Positions 11,585 through 22,426 of a DNA stretch of 64,000 nucleotides are shown piece by piece; position 1 is the stretch's first letter; every line of letters begins with the position of its first letter. The DNA lies in the NCBI RefSeq assembly GCF_024594815.1, contig NZ_JANJOU010000001.1:525577-589576 (forward strand), in the 5' to 3' direction. The translations under genes and the position numbers were made by a program. The stretch comes from Roseomonas populi. Lineage in GTDB: Bacteria > Pseudomonadota > Alphaproteobacteria > Acetobacterales > Acetobacteraceae. The notes beneath the pieces are model-generated. The model had not been told where the DNA came from, made no database searches, and worked only from the letters and a program-made list of their open reading frames with translations.

Positions 11585-12253
11585 TCAGAGCGCCGGCCGC
11601 GCCAGCGTCGCCCGCCCGCCATGCGCGGCCGACCATCCCACCGGGTCCGCCAGGAAGGCGCCCAGCACCGCCCGGTCCGCCTCCGGCAGGGCGGCCGCGC
11701 CTTCCACGGCCAGCACGTCCCGCCAGCTCGCCAGCGCCACCAGTTCCAGCCCGAGATGCGCCATCCGCTCGGCGCCGCCGGGAAAGGTGCCGTGGTGGAA
11801 GAGGCAGAGGGCGTGCGTCACCTCCGCCCCGGCCGAACGCAGCCCCCGCGTGAAGGCGGTCTTGCTGCTGCCATCCGTCATCAGGTCGTCCACCAGCAGC
11901 ACGCGCATCCCCTCGACCGTCCCGCCCTCAACCTGGGCATTGCGGCCGATGCCCAGGGGGCGCTTGCGAACATAGCGCAGCGGCAGGTCCAGCGCCTCGG
12001 CCAGCCAGGCGGCCCAGGGAATGCCCGCCGTTTCCGCGCCCGCCAGGGCCTCGGGCGCTTCCGGCAGGGCGGAGCGGATGGCCTCGGCGGCCATGGATAC
12101 GGCCGCGCGGCGCAGGGCGGGATCGCCGATCAGCAGGCGCACATCGACATAGGCGGGGCTGGCCCAGCCGGCGGCGAGGATGAAGGGCTGCTCGTGGCTC
12201 ACCCGCACCGCGCAGCCTTCCAGCAGCAGCCGCGCCATCCGGTCCCCGCTCAC
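11585..12253 (-). CDS. pyrE: Orotate phosphoribosyltransferase
   Basis: This 222-residue enzyme joins orotate and PRPP to give OMP. The PRPP-binding loop VLLVDDLMTDGSSK near residue 120 and the upstream KRPLGIGRNAQVEG loop are typical. The start codon overlaps the stop of the M20 hydrolase gene (ATGA), so it is the last gene of a coupled pyrK-pyrD-hydrolase-pyrE operon. It could serve pyrimidine synthesis or capture of orotate; the context is discussed in the findings. Confidence 0.93.
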   Translation of the reverse strand: MSGDRMARLLLEGCAVRVSHEQPFILAAGWASPAYVDVRLLIGDPALRRAAVSMAAEAIRSALPEAPEALAGAETAGIPWAAWLAEALDLPLRYVRKRPLGIGRNAQVEGGTVEGMRVLLVDDLMTDGSSKTAFTRGLRSAGAEVTHALCLFHHGTFPGGAERMAHLGLELVALASWRDVLAVEGAAALPEADRAVLGAFLADPVGWSAAHGGRATLARPAL

Positions 12254-13539
12254 GCCGCGATCTCGCGCAGGGTGCGGGCCAGCAGCTCGGCGCCGACGAG
12301 GAAGTCGTCCAGTTCCATCGCCTCGTGCGGGTTGTGGGACCCGTTCTGGTTGCGGATGAAGATCATGGCGCTCGGCACTCCCGCCCCGGCGAAGACGGCG
12401 GCGTCGTGCCCGGCGCCGCTGGGCACCGGCTCGTCCGGCTGGCCCATGGCACGCAGGCCGGCCCGAAGCCGCCCGATCAACCCCTCATCCATCCGGGCGG
12501 GCGCCGTGTCCAGGCGGCGGTCGAAGCGGAACTCCACGCCGCGCTCCTCCGCGATCCCCGCGCATTCCGAGAGGAAGAGGTCGTAGAAGGCCTCCAGCAC
12601 CTCCGTGCTCTGGCTCCGCGCCTCAAGGGAAAAGCGCAGGCGGCCGGGGATGCGGGCCAGGGCGTGCTCGGCGGGATCGGTGCCGATGATGCCGGTGGTC
12701 ACCACCAGGTCCCGCCCACGCTCCAGCAGGGTGCGCCAGTGGCGGTCCAGCCGGGTGATGAGCTCGGCCGTGGCGAAGACGGCGTCGTGGCGCAGCCAGC
12801 GCGGGATGGCGCCGGAATGCCCGGCCTCCCCGATGCACTCGATGGCACGGTGGCGGATGTTGCCGCGGATGCCCGTGACGACCGCCACAGGCAGGTTCCG
12901 GGCGATCAGCACCGGTCCCTGCTCGATATGGATCTCCAGCCAGCAGGCGAGGGAGGCGGGGTCCAGCAGCGCCTCGCCCCGCGCTACGCGGTCGGCCTCC
13001 ACGCCCGCATCCCGCATGGATTCGAGCAGCGGGCGGCCGGTCACGACGTGCGGCGTCGCCAGGTCCTCCGGCGAGAGGCGGCCGAAGAGGGCGGAAGAGC
13101 CCATATAGGCCCGGCCGAACCAGGCGCTCTCCTCCCCGCGCAGGGCCATCAGGCGGATCGGGCGGGTGGGCCGGAAGCCCTCGGCCTTGAAGCGCGCCAG
13201 GGCCATGAGCCCAGCCACCACGCCCGCCGCGCCGTCGAAATTGCCGCCCTGGGGCACTGAATCGAGGTGTGAGCCGCAGGCAGCGGCCGGAAGTGACGGA
13301 TCGCGGCCCGGCAGGGTGACGACGAGGTTCGCGCCCGCGTCCCGCGCCGTCTCCAGGCCGAGCGCGCGCGCCTCCTCCTCCACGATGTCCAGCGCGAGGG
13401 ATTCGCCCGCGCCGTAGCTCTCGCGGGTGATGCCCACGCCGTCGAAGGAGGTTTCGCGCAGCCTGTCGAACAGGCGCTCGGCCAGGGCGCGGTCCAGCGC
13501 CGGTTCCAGCGCCGCGCTCAAGATACCGGCTCCGTCCAT
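12250..13539 (-). CDS. M20-family Zn amidase (hydantoinase/carbamoylase type)
   Basis: This 429-residue metallo-amidase starts at MDGAGILSAALEPALDRAL. Metal ligands are visible in CGSHLDSVPQGGNFDGAAG (His and Asp), LRGEESAWFG (Glu), LEIHIEQGPVL (His) and NGSHNPHEAM (final His), which is the pattern of N-carbamoyl-amino-acid hydrolases, ureidoglycolate/allantoate amidohydrolases and beta-ureidopropionases. AGHSGAIP marks the dimerisation domain. Its start overlaps the end of pyrD by 22 bp and its stop overlaps pyrE. Placement among pyrimidine genes suggests an N-carbamoyl substrate such as carbamoyl-aspartate; this is inference. The frame upstream of 13539 is a pyrD shadow. Confidence 0.88.
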   Translation of the reverse strand: MDGAGILSAALEPALDRALAERLFDRLRETSFDGVGITRESYGAGESLALDIVEEEARALGLETARDAGANLVVTLPGRDPSLPAAACGSHLDSVPQGGNFDGAAGVVAGLMALARFKAEGFRPTRPIRLMALRGEESAWFGRAYMGSSALFGRLSPEDLATPHVVTGRPLLESMRDAGVEADRVARGEALLDPASLACWLEIHIEQGPVLIARNLPVAVVTGIRGNIRHRAIECIGEAGHSGAIPRWLRHDAVFATAELITRLDRHWRTLLERGRDLVVTTGIIGTDPAEHALARIPGRLRFSLEARSQSTEVLEAFYDLFLSECAGIAEERGVEFRFDRRLDTAPARMDEGLIGRLRAGLRAMGQPDEPVPSGAGHDAAVFAGAGVPSAMIFIRNQNGSHNPHEAMELDDFLVGAELLARTLREIAA

Positions 13540-14480
13540 TCCAGCTCCGCCTCGTCCGTTTCCTCGCGGTTGATGGCGCCCGTCAGCTCCGCCACGCGGG
13601 CGATGCCGCGCGCGGCGCAGAAGCGGTCCAGCCCGTCGATCACCGCTTCCATCGCGCCGGGCTGGATGAAGGTGGCGGTGCCCACCTGCACCGCCGCGGC
13701 GCCGGCCACCATGTACTCCGCCGCGTCCTCGGCGGTGGAGATTCCGCCGCAGCCGATCACGGGAATGCGGACGCTGCGCGCGGCCTGGTAGACCTGCCGC
13801 AGCACGATGGGCTTGATGGCGGGGCCGGAGAGACCGCCCATCACGTTGCCCAGGCGCGGGCGGAAGGTGTTCAGGTCCACCGACATGGCCAGGATGGTGT
13901 TCGCCACCACCAGCGCATCCGCCCCGGCCGCCTCCGCGGCGCGGGAGACCTCGGGGATGTCGCCGGTGTTCGGCGTCAGCTTCGCCCAGACCGGCAGCTT
14001 CGTCGCCGCGCGGATGCGGCGCATCACCGCCTCGGTGGAATCGGCGCGCATCGCGAAGGCGCGGCCGTCCTCCTCGATGTTCGGGCAGGAGATGTTGGCC
14101 TCGATCGCCGCGACGCCGGGCACCGAGACCTCGGCGGCGAGACTGGCGAAGCCCTCGGCCGTCGGCGCGGAGATGCTGACCACCAGCGGCGGCGCGAAAC
14201 GGCGCATCTCCGGCAGCGTGTGCTCCAGGAAATAGGGCACGCCCTTGGAGGGGATGCCGATGGCGTTCAGCATCCCGCCCGAAACCTCCGCCACGCGGGG
14301 CAGCGGGTTTCCCGCGCGCAGCTCGCGCGTGATCGTCTTCGTCACCAGCGCGCCGAGCCTGTCCAGGTTGGCGGCCAGGGCCAGTCCCTCCGCGAAGGTG
14401 CCGGAGGCCGGCATCACGGGATTGGCGAGGGTCAGCCCGCCGATGCTGACGGAAAGATCGGTCATGCTTCCCTGGATCAT
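13518..14480 (-). CDS. pyrD: Dihydroorotate dehydrogenase, class 1 (B type)
   Basis: This is about 320 residues from the ATG at 14480, which overlaps the pyrK stop as ATGA; an ATG at 14465 (MTDLSVSIGGL) is an alternative. The FMN barrel shows NPVMPASGTF, the lysine region VTKTITRELRAGNPLPR, and EANISCPN, whose cysteine is the active-site base of class 1 enzymes (class 2 quinone-linked enzymes have serine). IPVIGCGGISTAEDA binds FMN phosphate. With PyrK it should form the NAD-linked heterotetramer, unlike the quinone-linked class 2 enzyme usual in proteobacteria. Confidence 0.93.
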   Translation of the reverse strand: MIQGSMTDLSVSIGGLTLANPVMPASGTFAEGLALAANLDRLGALVTKTITRELRAGNPLPRVAEVSGGMLNAIGIPSKGVPYFLEHTLPEMRRFAPPLVVSISAPTAEGFASLAAEVSVPGVAAIEANISCPNIEEDGRAFAMRADSTEAVMRRIRAATKLPVWAKLTPNTGDIPEVSRAAEAAGADALVVANTILAMSVDLNTFRPRLGNVMGGLSGPAIKPIVLRQVYQAARSVRIPVIGCGGISTAEDAAEYMVAGAAAVQVGTATFIQPGAMEAVIDGLDRFCAARGIARVAELTGAINREETDEAELEWTEPVS

Positions 14481-15298
14481 GCCACCGCCTCCAGCATGTC
14501 GAAGACCGGGCCGTCCCAGCAGACGCGCTTGTGGACGGTCTCGCCCCCCACCTCGAAATCGCGCACGCAGCAGAAGCACATGCCCAGGCCGCAGGCCATC
14601 TGCTGCTCCATCGCCACCTGGCCGGGGATGCCGAACTCACGCGCCAGGCGCTGCTGCACGCGCAGCAGTCGGGCGGAGCCGCAGGTGAGGAAGGCATTGG
14701 CCCGACCCTCCGCCACCAGCCCGCGCAGCAGGCGCTCCACATGGGCGGGGCCGCTGGTCCCTTCCTGGTCCGTCACGGCGATCACCTCCGCGCCCTGGTC
14801 ACGGAACAGGGCGTCGGAGACGACCAGCTCCGGCCGCCGTGCGCTGAGCACGGCCGTCACGCCGATCCCTGCCGCCCGCGCTGCGCGGGCCAGCGGCGCA
14901 AGGGTGGCCAGCCCCGCCCCGCGCCCGACCACAACGATGTTCCGCCAACCGCAGTCCAGCGTGAAGCCGCGCCCCAGCGGCCCCATGATGTCCAGCTCGT
15001 CACCCGGAGCGAGGGTGGAGAGCCCGCGCGTGCCCGCGCCCGTGACCTTGTAGAGGAACTCCACCGTGCCCGCCGCCGGATCGGCGCCGTAGAGGCTCAT
15101 CGGCCGGCGCAGGAAGGGTGCCTCCCCCGGCGGGGCGGGGCAGAGGAGCTGGAAGAACTGCCCGGGCCTTGCCGCCGTGGCGCGCGGCCCGGCGTGCAGG
15201 ATCAGGTGCCGGTACTCGGCGTTGAGCGCGGCGTGGACGATCACCTCCGCCGGTTCGGCGGAAACGGGGCGCATCACGGGCGCGGCGGTGTTGGGCAT
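14477..15298 (-). CDS. pyrK: Dihydroorotate dehydrogenase B electron transfer subunit
   Basis: This protein is about 273 residues from the ATG at 15298 (MPNTAAPVMRPV), which has a GAGAGG ribosome site; a GTG at 15331 would add 11 residues. The N-terminal FAD domain has PGQFFQLL and FLRRPMSLYG. The middle NAD domain begins IVVVGRGAGLATLAPLA. The C-terminal [2Fe-2S] site is ACGLGMCFCC plus a final Cys in KRVCWDGPVF. It passes electrons between PyrD FMN and NAD(H). It is first in the operon, 84 bp from a divergent LysR gene. Confidence 0.92.
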   Translation of the reverse strand: MPNTAAPVMRPVSAEPAEVIVHAALNAEYRHLILHAGPRATAARPGQFFQLLCPAPPGEAPFLRRPMSLYGADPAAGTVEFLYKVTGAGTRGLSTLAPGDELDIMGPLGRGFTLDCGWRNIVVVGRGAGLATLAPLARAARAAGIGVTAVLSARRPELVVSDALFRDQGAEVIAVTDQEGTSGPAHVERLLRGLVAEGRANAFLTCGSARLLRVQQRLAREFGIPGQVAMEQQMACGLGMCFCCVRDFEVGGETVHKRVCWDGPVFDMLEAVA

Positions 15299-15382
15299 GG
15301 CGGCCTCTCGAACCAAGGAGGCATGTGACACCCGGAAGGCCCGCTCGCAAAAGCAGAGAATTTCGGGCAGGCTGATGCCGAC

Positions 15383-16312
15383 ATGGCATCACCCGCCGGC
15401 TTCCGCATCCACGCCCCCGCCCTGCCCTACTTCGACGCCGTCCGCCGTGCCGGCTCGATCCGGGAAGCGGCGCGGCGGCTGAACATCGCCTCCTCCGCCG
15501 TGAACCGGCAGGTGCTGAAGCTGGAGGAGGAACTAGGCGCCAAGCTGTTCGAGCGCCTGCCCGGCGGACTGCGCCTGACCGCGGCGGGAGAGGTGCTGGC
15601 CGGGCACGTCGCTACCGTCCTGCGCGACGCGGAGCGGGCGCGGGGGGAGCTGGACGGGCTGCGAGGCCTCCGCACTGGTCATGTGGAGCTGGCGACGCTG
15701 GAGGGGTTGTGCCACCGGATCGTGCCGGAGGCCCTGGCCGCACTGGCGGAGCGCCACCCGCGCGTGACGGTCAGCACCGCTATCCAGGGCAGCGCCGCCA
15801 TCCCGGATGCCGTGCTGGCGGGCGACGCCCATCTGGGCCTTGCGTTCGAGGTGCGCCGACGGCCCGGGCTGCGGCAGCTGGCGGCCGTGACCCTGGAACT
15901 CGGCGCCGTGGTGCCGCCCGACCACCCGCTGGGGGGCCGCCCCACGATCGGGCTGGGCGACTGCGCGGGATCGCCCCTGATCCTGCCCCGCGGCAACTTC
16001 GCCAATCGCGGGCAGATCGACGAGTTGCTCGTCGGCAGCGGCGGCGTGCGGCACGAGGCCGGTTCCGTGGAGCTGATGAAGGGCATGGTCCTGCGCGGCC
16101 TGGGCATAGCCTTCATGACCCGCGTGGGCCTGGAGACGGAACTGGAGGCGGGGCGGCTGGTGCATGTCCCCCTGCGCCAGGGGCGGGAGGCCGTGCGGAG
16201 CACCCTCGGCCTCTACGCGCGGACGGGAACGGCCATGCCCGCGGCCGCCGGCGCCTTCGCCTCCCACCTGGCGGATGCCATGGCCCGGCTGCACGGGCCG
16301 CGTTCCCCCTAG
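15383..16312 (+). CDS. LysR-family transcriptional regulator
   Basis: This 309-residue protein has an N-terminal winged HTH (YFDAVRRAGSIREAARRLNI, then SSAVNRQVLKLEEELGAKLF) and a C-terminal effector-binding domain. It is divergent from pyrK with only 84 bp between them, the classic arrangement of a LysR activator and its target operon. Inference: it controls pyrK-pyrD-amidase-pyrE in response to a pyrimidine or carbamoyl metabolite. No clear T-N11-A operator could be fixed in the short gap. Confidence 0.9.
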   Translation: MASPAGFRIHAPALPYFDAVRRAGSIREAARRLNIASSAVNRQVLKLEEELGAKLFERLPGGLRLTAAGEVLAGHVATVLRDAERARGELDGLRGLRTGHVELATLEGLCHRIVPEALAALAERHPRVTVSTAIQGSAAIPDAVLAGDAHLGLAFEVRRRPGLRQLAAVTLELGAVVPPDHPLGGRPTIGLGDCAGSPLILPRGNFANRGQIDELLVGSGGVRHEAGSVELMKGMVLRGLGIAFMTRVGLETELEAGRLVHVPLRQGREAVRSTLGLYARTGTAMPAAAGAFASHLADAMARLHGPRSP

Positions 16313-16357
16313 CGGCACGATTCGCGTGCCGCCGCACACCCTGGCAATCTGGGGCCG

Positions 16358-16993
16358 ATGACCCGCCCCGCCCCTCAGCCCGACCGGCCCGCCGATCAGG
16401 AGGCGGCGCGCGTTGCCTCCTACCTCGCCGCGCATCCCGGCTTCCTGGCGGAGCGGCCGGCCCTTTACCGCGCCCTGCATCCCCCGGTCCGCGTCCATGG
16501 CGAGACCCTGGCCGACCATATGGAGGCGCTGCTGAGCGCCGCCCGGGCCGAGACCGGGGCGGTGGCCGATGCGGCCCGCGCCGGGCAGGACCTGACCCTC
16601 CGCGCCGCCACGGCCGTGACAGCCCTGATCGGCGCGCCGGATCCGCTGGCCGTGGTTTCCGCCGAATGGCCCGCGCTGCTCGGGCTGGAAAGTGCCGCCC
16701 TGGCCGCCGAAGGCCCGCCCTCCCCCGCCCTGCGCGACCTGCAGCCCGGTGCCATCGCCGAGCTGATGGCCGGGCGCGAGGTGCTGCTGCGCGACGCCCC
16801 CGCCGACGCCGCCCTGCACGGGGAGGCCCAGGCCCTGATCGCCCGCGACGCCCTGGCCCGCCTTCCCGGACCCCGGCCCCGGCTGCTGGTACTGGGCGCG
16901 CGTGAGGCAGGGCGGCTGCCGTTGCGCGGCGCGACCGCCCCGCTGCGCCTGCTGGCCCATGCCTTGGCCCGCGCCCTGGATGGCGCGCCGTGA
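16358..16993 (+). CDS. DUF484-like protein
   Basis: This 211-residue protein begins with an EEARVASYLAAHPGFLAERP-like segment (actual start MTRPAPQPDRPADQEAARVA) and has the GAF-like fold pattern of the DUF484 family. DUF484 genes usually lie directly before xerC, as here, where the two overlap as GTGA. The molecular role is unknown. Confidence 0.8.
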   Translation: MTRPAPQPDRPADQEAARVASYLAAHPGFLAERPALYRALHPPVRVHGETLADHMEALLSAARAETGAVADAARAGQDLTLRAATAVTALIGAPDPLAVVSAEWPALLGLESAALAAEGPPSPALRDLQPGAIAELMAGREVLLRDAPADAALHGEAQALIARDALARLPGPRPRLLVLGAREAGRLPLRGATAPLRLLAHALARALDGAP

Positions 16994-17886
16994 TCGCACC
17001 GCTGGCCGCGCGGCAGGCCTTCCTGGACTGGCTGGTGGGAGAGCGCCGCGCCAGCCCGGAAACGGTGGAGGCCTATGGCCGCGACATCGCCGACCTGCTG
17101 GCCTTCCTCACCTCTCACCAGGGCGGGGAGCCGGACCTCGCCGCGCTGGGGCTGGCCGACCTGCGCGCCTTCCTGGCCCATCGCGCCTCGCAGGGGGTCG
17201 GCAACTCGTCCCGCGCGCGGCAGCTCTCGGCAATCAAGACCTTCCTGCGCTTCCTAGTCCGCCGGCACGGGATGGCGCCGCTGCCGCTCGGCGGGCTGAC
17301 CGGGCCGCGCCGCAAGCCACCCGTGCCGCGCGCCCTGACGGAATCCCAGGCCCGCACCGCCGTCACGGACAGCTTCGAGGACAGCCCCGCGCTGGCCGCG
17401 CGGAATCAAGCGCTCTTTACCCTTCTCTACGGCTGCGGCCTCCGCATCTCGGAGGCCCTGGCGCTGAACCTGCGGGATGCCCCGCGTGCCGGCCAGGGCC
17501 TGCGGGTGATGGGCAAGGGGAGCAAGGAACGGGTGGTGCCCGTGCTGCCGGCGGTGGAGGCGGCCATCGCGGAGTGGCTGCGCCACCGCGGCCCGGCCGG
17601 GCCGGGCGACCCGCTCTTCACCGGCGCGAAGGGCGGGCGGCTGGCGGCGACCGTGGCGCAGCGCGCCCTGCAGGACCTGCGCCGCGCGACAGGCCTGCCG
17701 GAGCACGCGACGCCCCACGCGCTGCGCCACTCCTTCGCCACCCACCTGCTGGGCGGCGGCGCGGACCTGCGCGCGATTCAGGAGCTGCTGGGCCATGCCA
17801 GCCTGTCCACCACCCAGCGCTACACGGCGGTGGACCAAGCGGGGCTGCTGGAAACTTGGCGGCGAGCGCACCCGCGCGCCGATTGA
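16990..17886 (+). CDS. xerC: Tyrosine recombinase XerC
   Basis: This 298-residue recombinase starts at a GTG that overlaps the DUF484 stop. The N-terminal SAM-like core-binding domain spans roughly residues 5-90. The catalytic domain shows the first Arg in LYGCGLRISEAL, HALRHSFATHLL (His-x-x-Arg), LGHASLSTTQRYTAV (second His and nucleophilic Tyr). With XerD it resolves chromosome dimers at dif during division. Pairing with DUF484 and the absence of any phage genes favour the housekeeping XerC over an integrase. Confidence 0.93.
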   Translation: MIAPLAARQAFLDWLVGERRASPETVEAYGRDIADLLAFLTSHQGGEPDLAALGLADLRAFLAHRASQGVGNSSRARQLSAIKTFLRFLVRRHGMAPLPLGGLTGPRRKPPVPRALTESQARTAVTDSFEDSPALAARNQALFTLLYGCGLRISEALALNLRDAPRAGQGLRVMGKGSKERVVPVLPAVEAAIAEWLRHRGPAGPGDPLFTGAKGGRLAATVAQRALQDLRRATGLPEHATPHALRHSFATHLLGGGADLRAIQELLGHASLSTTQRYTAVDQAGLLETWRRAHPRAD

Positions 17887-17892
17887 AAGGCC

Positions 17893-18465
17893 CTACCCCG
17901 CCCGCAGCGGCGCGGGCAGGCGCAGGCCGAGGTTGGTCGGCACCGGCCACTCCTCCCGCACCCGCCGCACCACGCGGAAGCCGGCCGCGATGTAGTTCGG
18001 CAGCGCGCGCGGGTGGTCGGCCGTGCAGGTGTTCACCGTGAGCAGGTTGCAGGAATTGGCCCAGGCGGTGTCGATGGCGTGGCGCAGGAAGGCCCGGCCC
18101 ATGTGCTGCCCGATGGCATGCGGCATGAGCCCGAAATAGGAGAGGTTGGTGGTGCCGTCCCAGCGCCGCTCCAGCTCGTAGAACCCCGCCGGCTCGCCGC
18201 CGCGGTACAGGGCGTAGATGGAGACGGCAGGGTCGCGCAGGATGGAGGCGATCTTCGCGTCCGGCACGGTGCGGCGCAGCCACCAGCAGTAGTCGCGCCC
18301 CACCGTGTCGTACAGGTAGCGGTAGAAGCCCACGGTGCAGCCTGGCACGGGCACCACGGCGGCATCGGGCGGCAGCGCCGCCGGCGTGTCGGCCGGCGGG
18401 TGCTCCATGCGCAGGAACGTGACCTCAACCTGGACCGGAGTGGTCAAAACCGGAGCCGCCGACAC
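17893..18465 (-). CDS. GNAT-family N-acetyltransferase
   Basis: This 190-residue protein has a GNAT fold: [20 protein letters not shown] (beta4 region), then [16 protein letters not shown] in place of the acetyl-CoA pyrophosphate loop, and a C-terminal [20 protein letters not shown]. The substrate is unknown. It lies 1 bp after the rpoD stop, so it is probably co-transcribed with rpoD. Confidence 0.85.
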   Translation of the reverse strand: MSAAPVLTTPVQVEVTFLRMEHPPADTPAALPPDAAVVPVPGCTVGFYRYLYDTVGRDYCWWLRRTVPDAKIASILRDPAVSIYALYRGGEPAGFYELERRWDGTTNLSYFGLMPHAIGQHMGRAFLRHAIDTAWANSCNLLTVNTCTADHPRALPNYIAAGFRVVRRVREEWPVPTNLGLRLPAPLRAG

Positions 18466-18466
18466 C

Positions 18467-20404
<1,938 letters not shown>

Positions 20405-20475
20405 GCCACTCTCCCGCCACGGATCACGAAACCGGCGGACGATTCTCACCGCCGCCGGAACGAAGCTTCCCTACC

Positions 20476-22356
20476 CTATGCGCTGGCGCCCTCAGCGCCA
20501 TCCTCCAGCCCCGTCTCACCGCTGCGATAGGCGCGCAGGGTCCGGGAAAGGCTGACGACACGAGCCTGGGCGGCGGGGTTCCCCGCTTCCAGCTCCCGTC
20601 TTGCCTCTTCCAGGTCCTCGACCAGTGCGCCCTCGCCTCGCAGGAAGCCGAAGAAATGCCACCAGCCAGCGAGGGCTTCCCCGGGCTGGGCATCGGGGCC
20701 GGCCTCTCGCGGAAGGCCGGTCGCGCGAATCACCCAGTTCCGGGCCTCATCGAGGCCAGTCCTGTGCAAGTGGGCAACCAGATCGGCCGAGTCAAGCGAG
20801 GCAGGGCTGCCGTCTGACGCTTCCGTGAGGGCAAGCCCGGCATGCCACGCCAGCAAGGCCGCCTGCAGCGCGGCGGGCGGGCCGTGCGGCAGGTCCAGCA
20901 GAGCAAAGGCCTCCTCCACCTCGTTCAGCAGCCAGGGATTGGCGAGGGTGATGGCCAGCAGGCAGCGGGCCTGCTCCTTCCGGGTCGCCTCCAGTTCCGG
21001 GGCCGGGCGGGGCGGCAGGCGCGGCGGCGGGCGGAAGCCCGGGCGGGCACTGCGGTTGAAGGTGCCGGCGGGCGGGCGGGCCTCGCGCGGGCGGCGGGTG
21101 TTCTGGAAGAACCGGTCCAGCAGGGCGCCGCGGTACTCGGCGGCCAGGGCCTTGTCCGGGATCTGCCCAGCGGCGGCGACCAGGTCGTTCCGGAACGCCG
21201 CCCTCCCCTCCGGCGTGCCCAGGGGCCGGCCATCGGCCATAAGGTCGTAGAGGGCCACTGACAGGGGCTTCTTCGCCTCCAGCACCGCCTTGAAGGCGGC
21301 CGGGCCCTTGGCGCGGATCAGCTCATCCGGGTCCTTGCCGCCCTCCACGGTCGCGAAATGCAGGGTCCGCTCCGTCCCCAGCAGGGGCAGGATCATCTCG
21401 GCGGAGCGGGTGGCGGCGCGAAGACCGGCCGCGTCCGCGTCCAGGCAGAGGATCGGCTCCGGCGTGACCTTCCAGATCTCCTCCATCTGCTCCGGGGTCA
21501 GCGCCGTGCCGAGCGGGGCCACCGCGCCCTCGAACCCCGCCTGATGCAGGGCGATGACGTCCATGTAGCCCTCGGCCACAATGAGGTCCGCCTTGCCGCG
21601 GAACACCGCCTCCCGCGCCAGGTCCAGGCCGTAGAGGGTGCGGCGCTTGGAGAAGACATCCGTCTCCGGCCCGTTCAGGTACTTCGGCTGGCCATCCCCG
21701 AGAATGCGGCCGCCGAAGGAGACGATGCGGCCGCGGCGGTCCCGGATGGGGAACATCACCCGGTTGTAGAAGAAGTCGTTATAGGCGCCGTCCCGCCCCT
21801 CGGCCGGCTTCACCAGCCCGGCTTCGGCGAGCTGCCGGGGCTCAATTCCCAGCGGCTTCAGGGCGGCGGCCAGGGCGCCGCGCCCGGCGCCGGACCAGCC
21901 GAGGCCGAAGCGCTCGATCGTCTCGTCCGTCAGGCCGCGGCGGCGGAGGTAGTCCAGCCCTTCCCGGCCCTCCGGAGCGCGGAGCTGGCGTTGCATATGC
22001 TCGGCGGCGGCGGCCAGGACGTCGTGGAGGGTGCGGGCCTTGGCCTCCCGCGCTGCCTGGCGGGGTGATTCCTTCGGAACCTCCAGCCCGGCCTCGTGCG
22101 CCAGGCGCTCCACTGCCTCGCGGAAGGCCAGGCCCTCGGTCCCCATGGTGAAGCCGATGGCGTCGCCGTGCTGGCCGCAGCCGAAGCAGTGGAAGTGATC
22201 GTCATAGACGTAGAAGGAGGGGGTCTTCTCGTTGTGGAAGGGGCAGCAACCCTTCCACTGGCGCCCGTTGCGGGTGAGCTTGACCTTCCGCCCGATCAGC
22301 GGCGGCAGGGGGGTGCGGGCGCGCAGTTCGTCGAGAAAATTGGGCGGAAGGGGCAT
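20476..22356 (-). CDS. dnaG: DNA primase
   Basis: This 626-residue primase starts at MPLPPNFLDELRARTPLPPL. The N-terminal CHC2 zinc finger is CCPFHNEKTPSFYV with HCFGCGQHGD. The TOPRIM region shows LIVAEGYMDVIALHQAG and the DxD-like ILCLDADAAGLRAA. A Pro/Arg-rich linker near residue 430 precedes the C-terminal helicase-binding domain. It lays RNA primers at the replication fork. The open frame upstream to 22527 is not conserved and is left out. The gene is upstream of rpoD on the same strand. Confidence 0.96.
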   Translation of the reverse strand: MPLPPNFLDELRARTPLPPLIGRKVKLTRNGRQWKGCCPFHNEKTPSFYVYDDHFHCFGCGQHGDAIGFTMGTEGLAFREAVERLAHEAGLEVPKESPRQAAREAKARTLHDVLAAAAEHMQRQLRAPEGREGLDYLRRRGLTDETIERFGLGWSGAGRGALAAALKPLGIEPRQLAEAGLVKPAEGRDGAYNDFFYNRVMFPIRDRRGRIVSFGGRILGDGQPKYLNGPETDVFSKRRTLYGLDLAREAVFRGKADLIVAEGYMDVIALHQAGFEGAVAPLGTALTPEQMEEIWKVTPEPILCLDADAAGLRAATRSAEMILPLLGTERTLHFATVEGGKDPDELIRAKGPAAFKAVLEAKKPLSVALYDLMADGRPLGTPEGRAAFRNDLVAAAGQIPDKALAAEYRGALLDRFFQNTRRPREARPPAGTFNRSARPGFRPPPRLPPRPAPELEATRKEQARCLLAITLANPWLLNEVEEAFALLDLPHGPPAALQAALLAWHAGLALTEASDGSPASLDSADLVAHLHRTGLDEARNWVIRATGLPREAGPDAQPGEALAGWWHFFGFLRGEGALVEDLEEARRELEAGNPAAQARVVSLSRTLRAYRSGETGLEDGAEGASA

Positions 22357-22426
22357 CCTGATCCTGGTGTAGGCCCTGGCGGACCATTTGTCCCGAGCGT
22401 GATCCCCTCCCCGCCTGCCACGGCCG

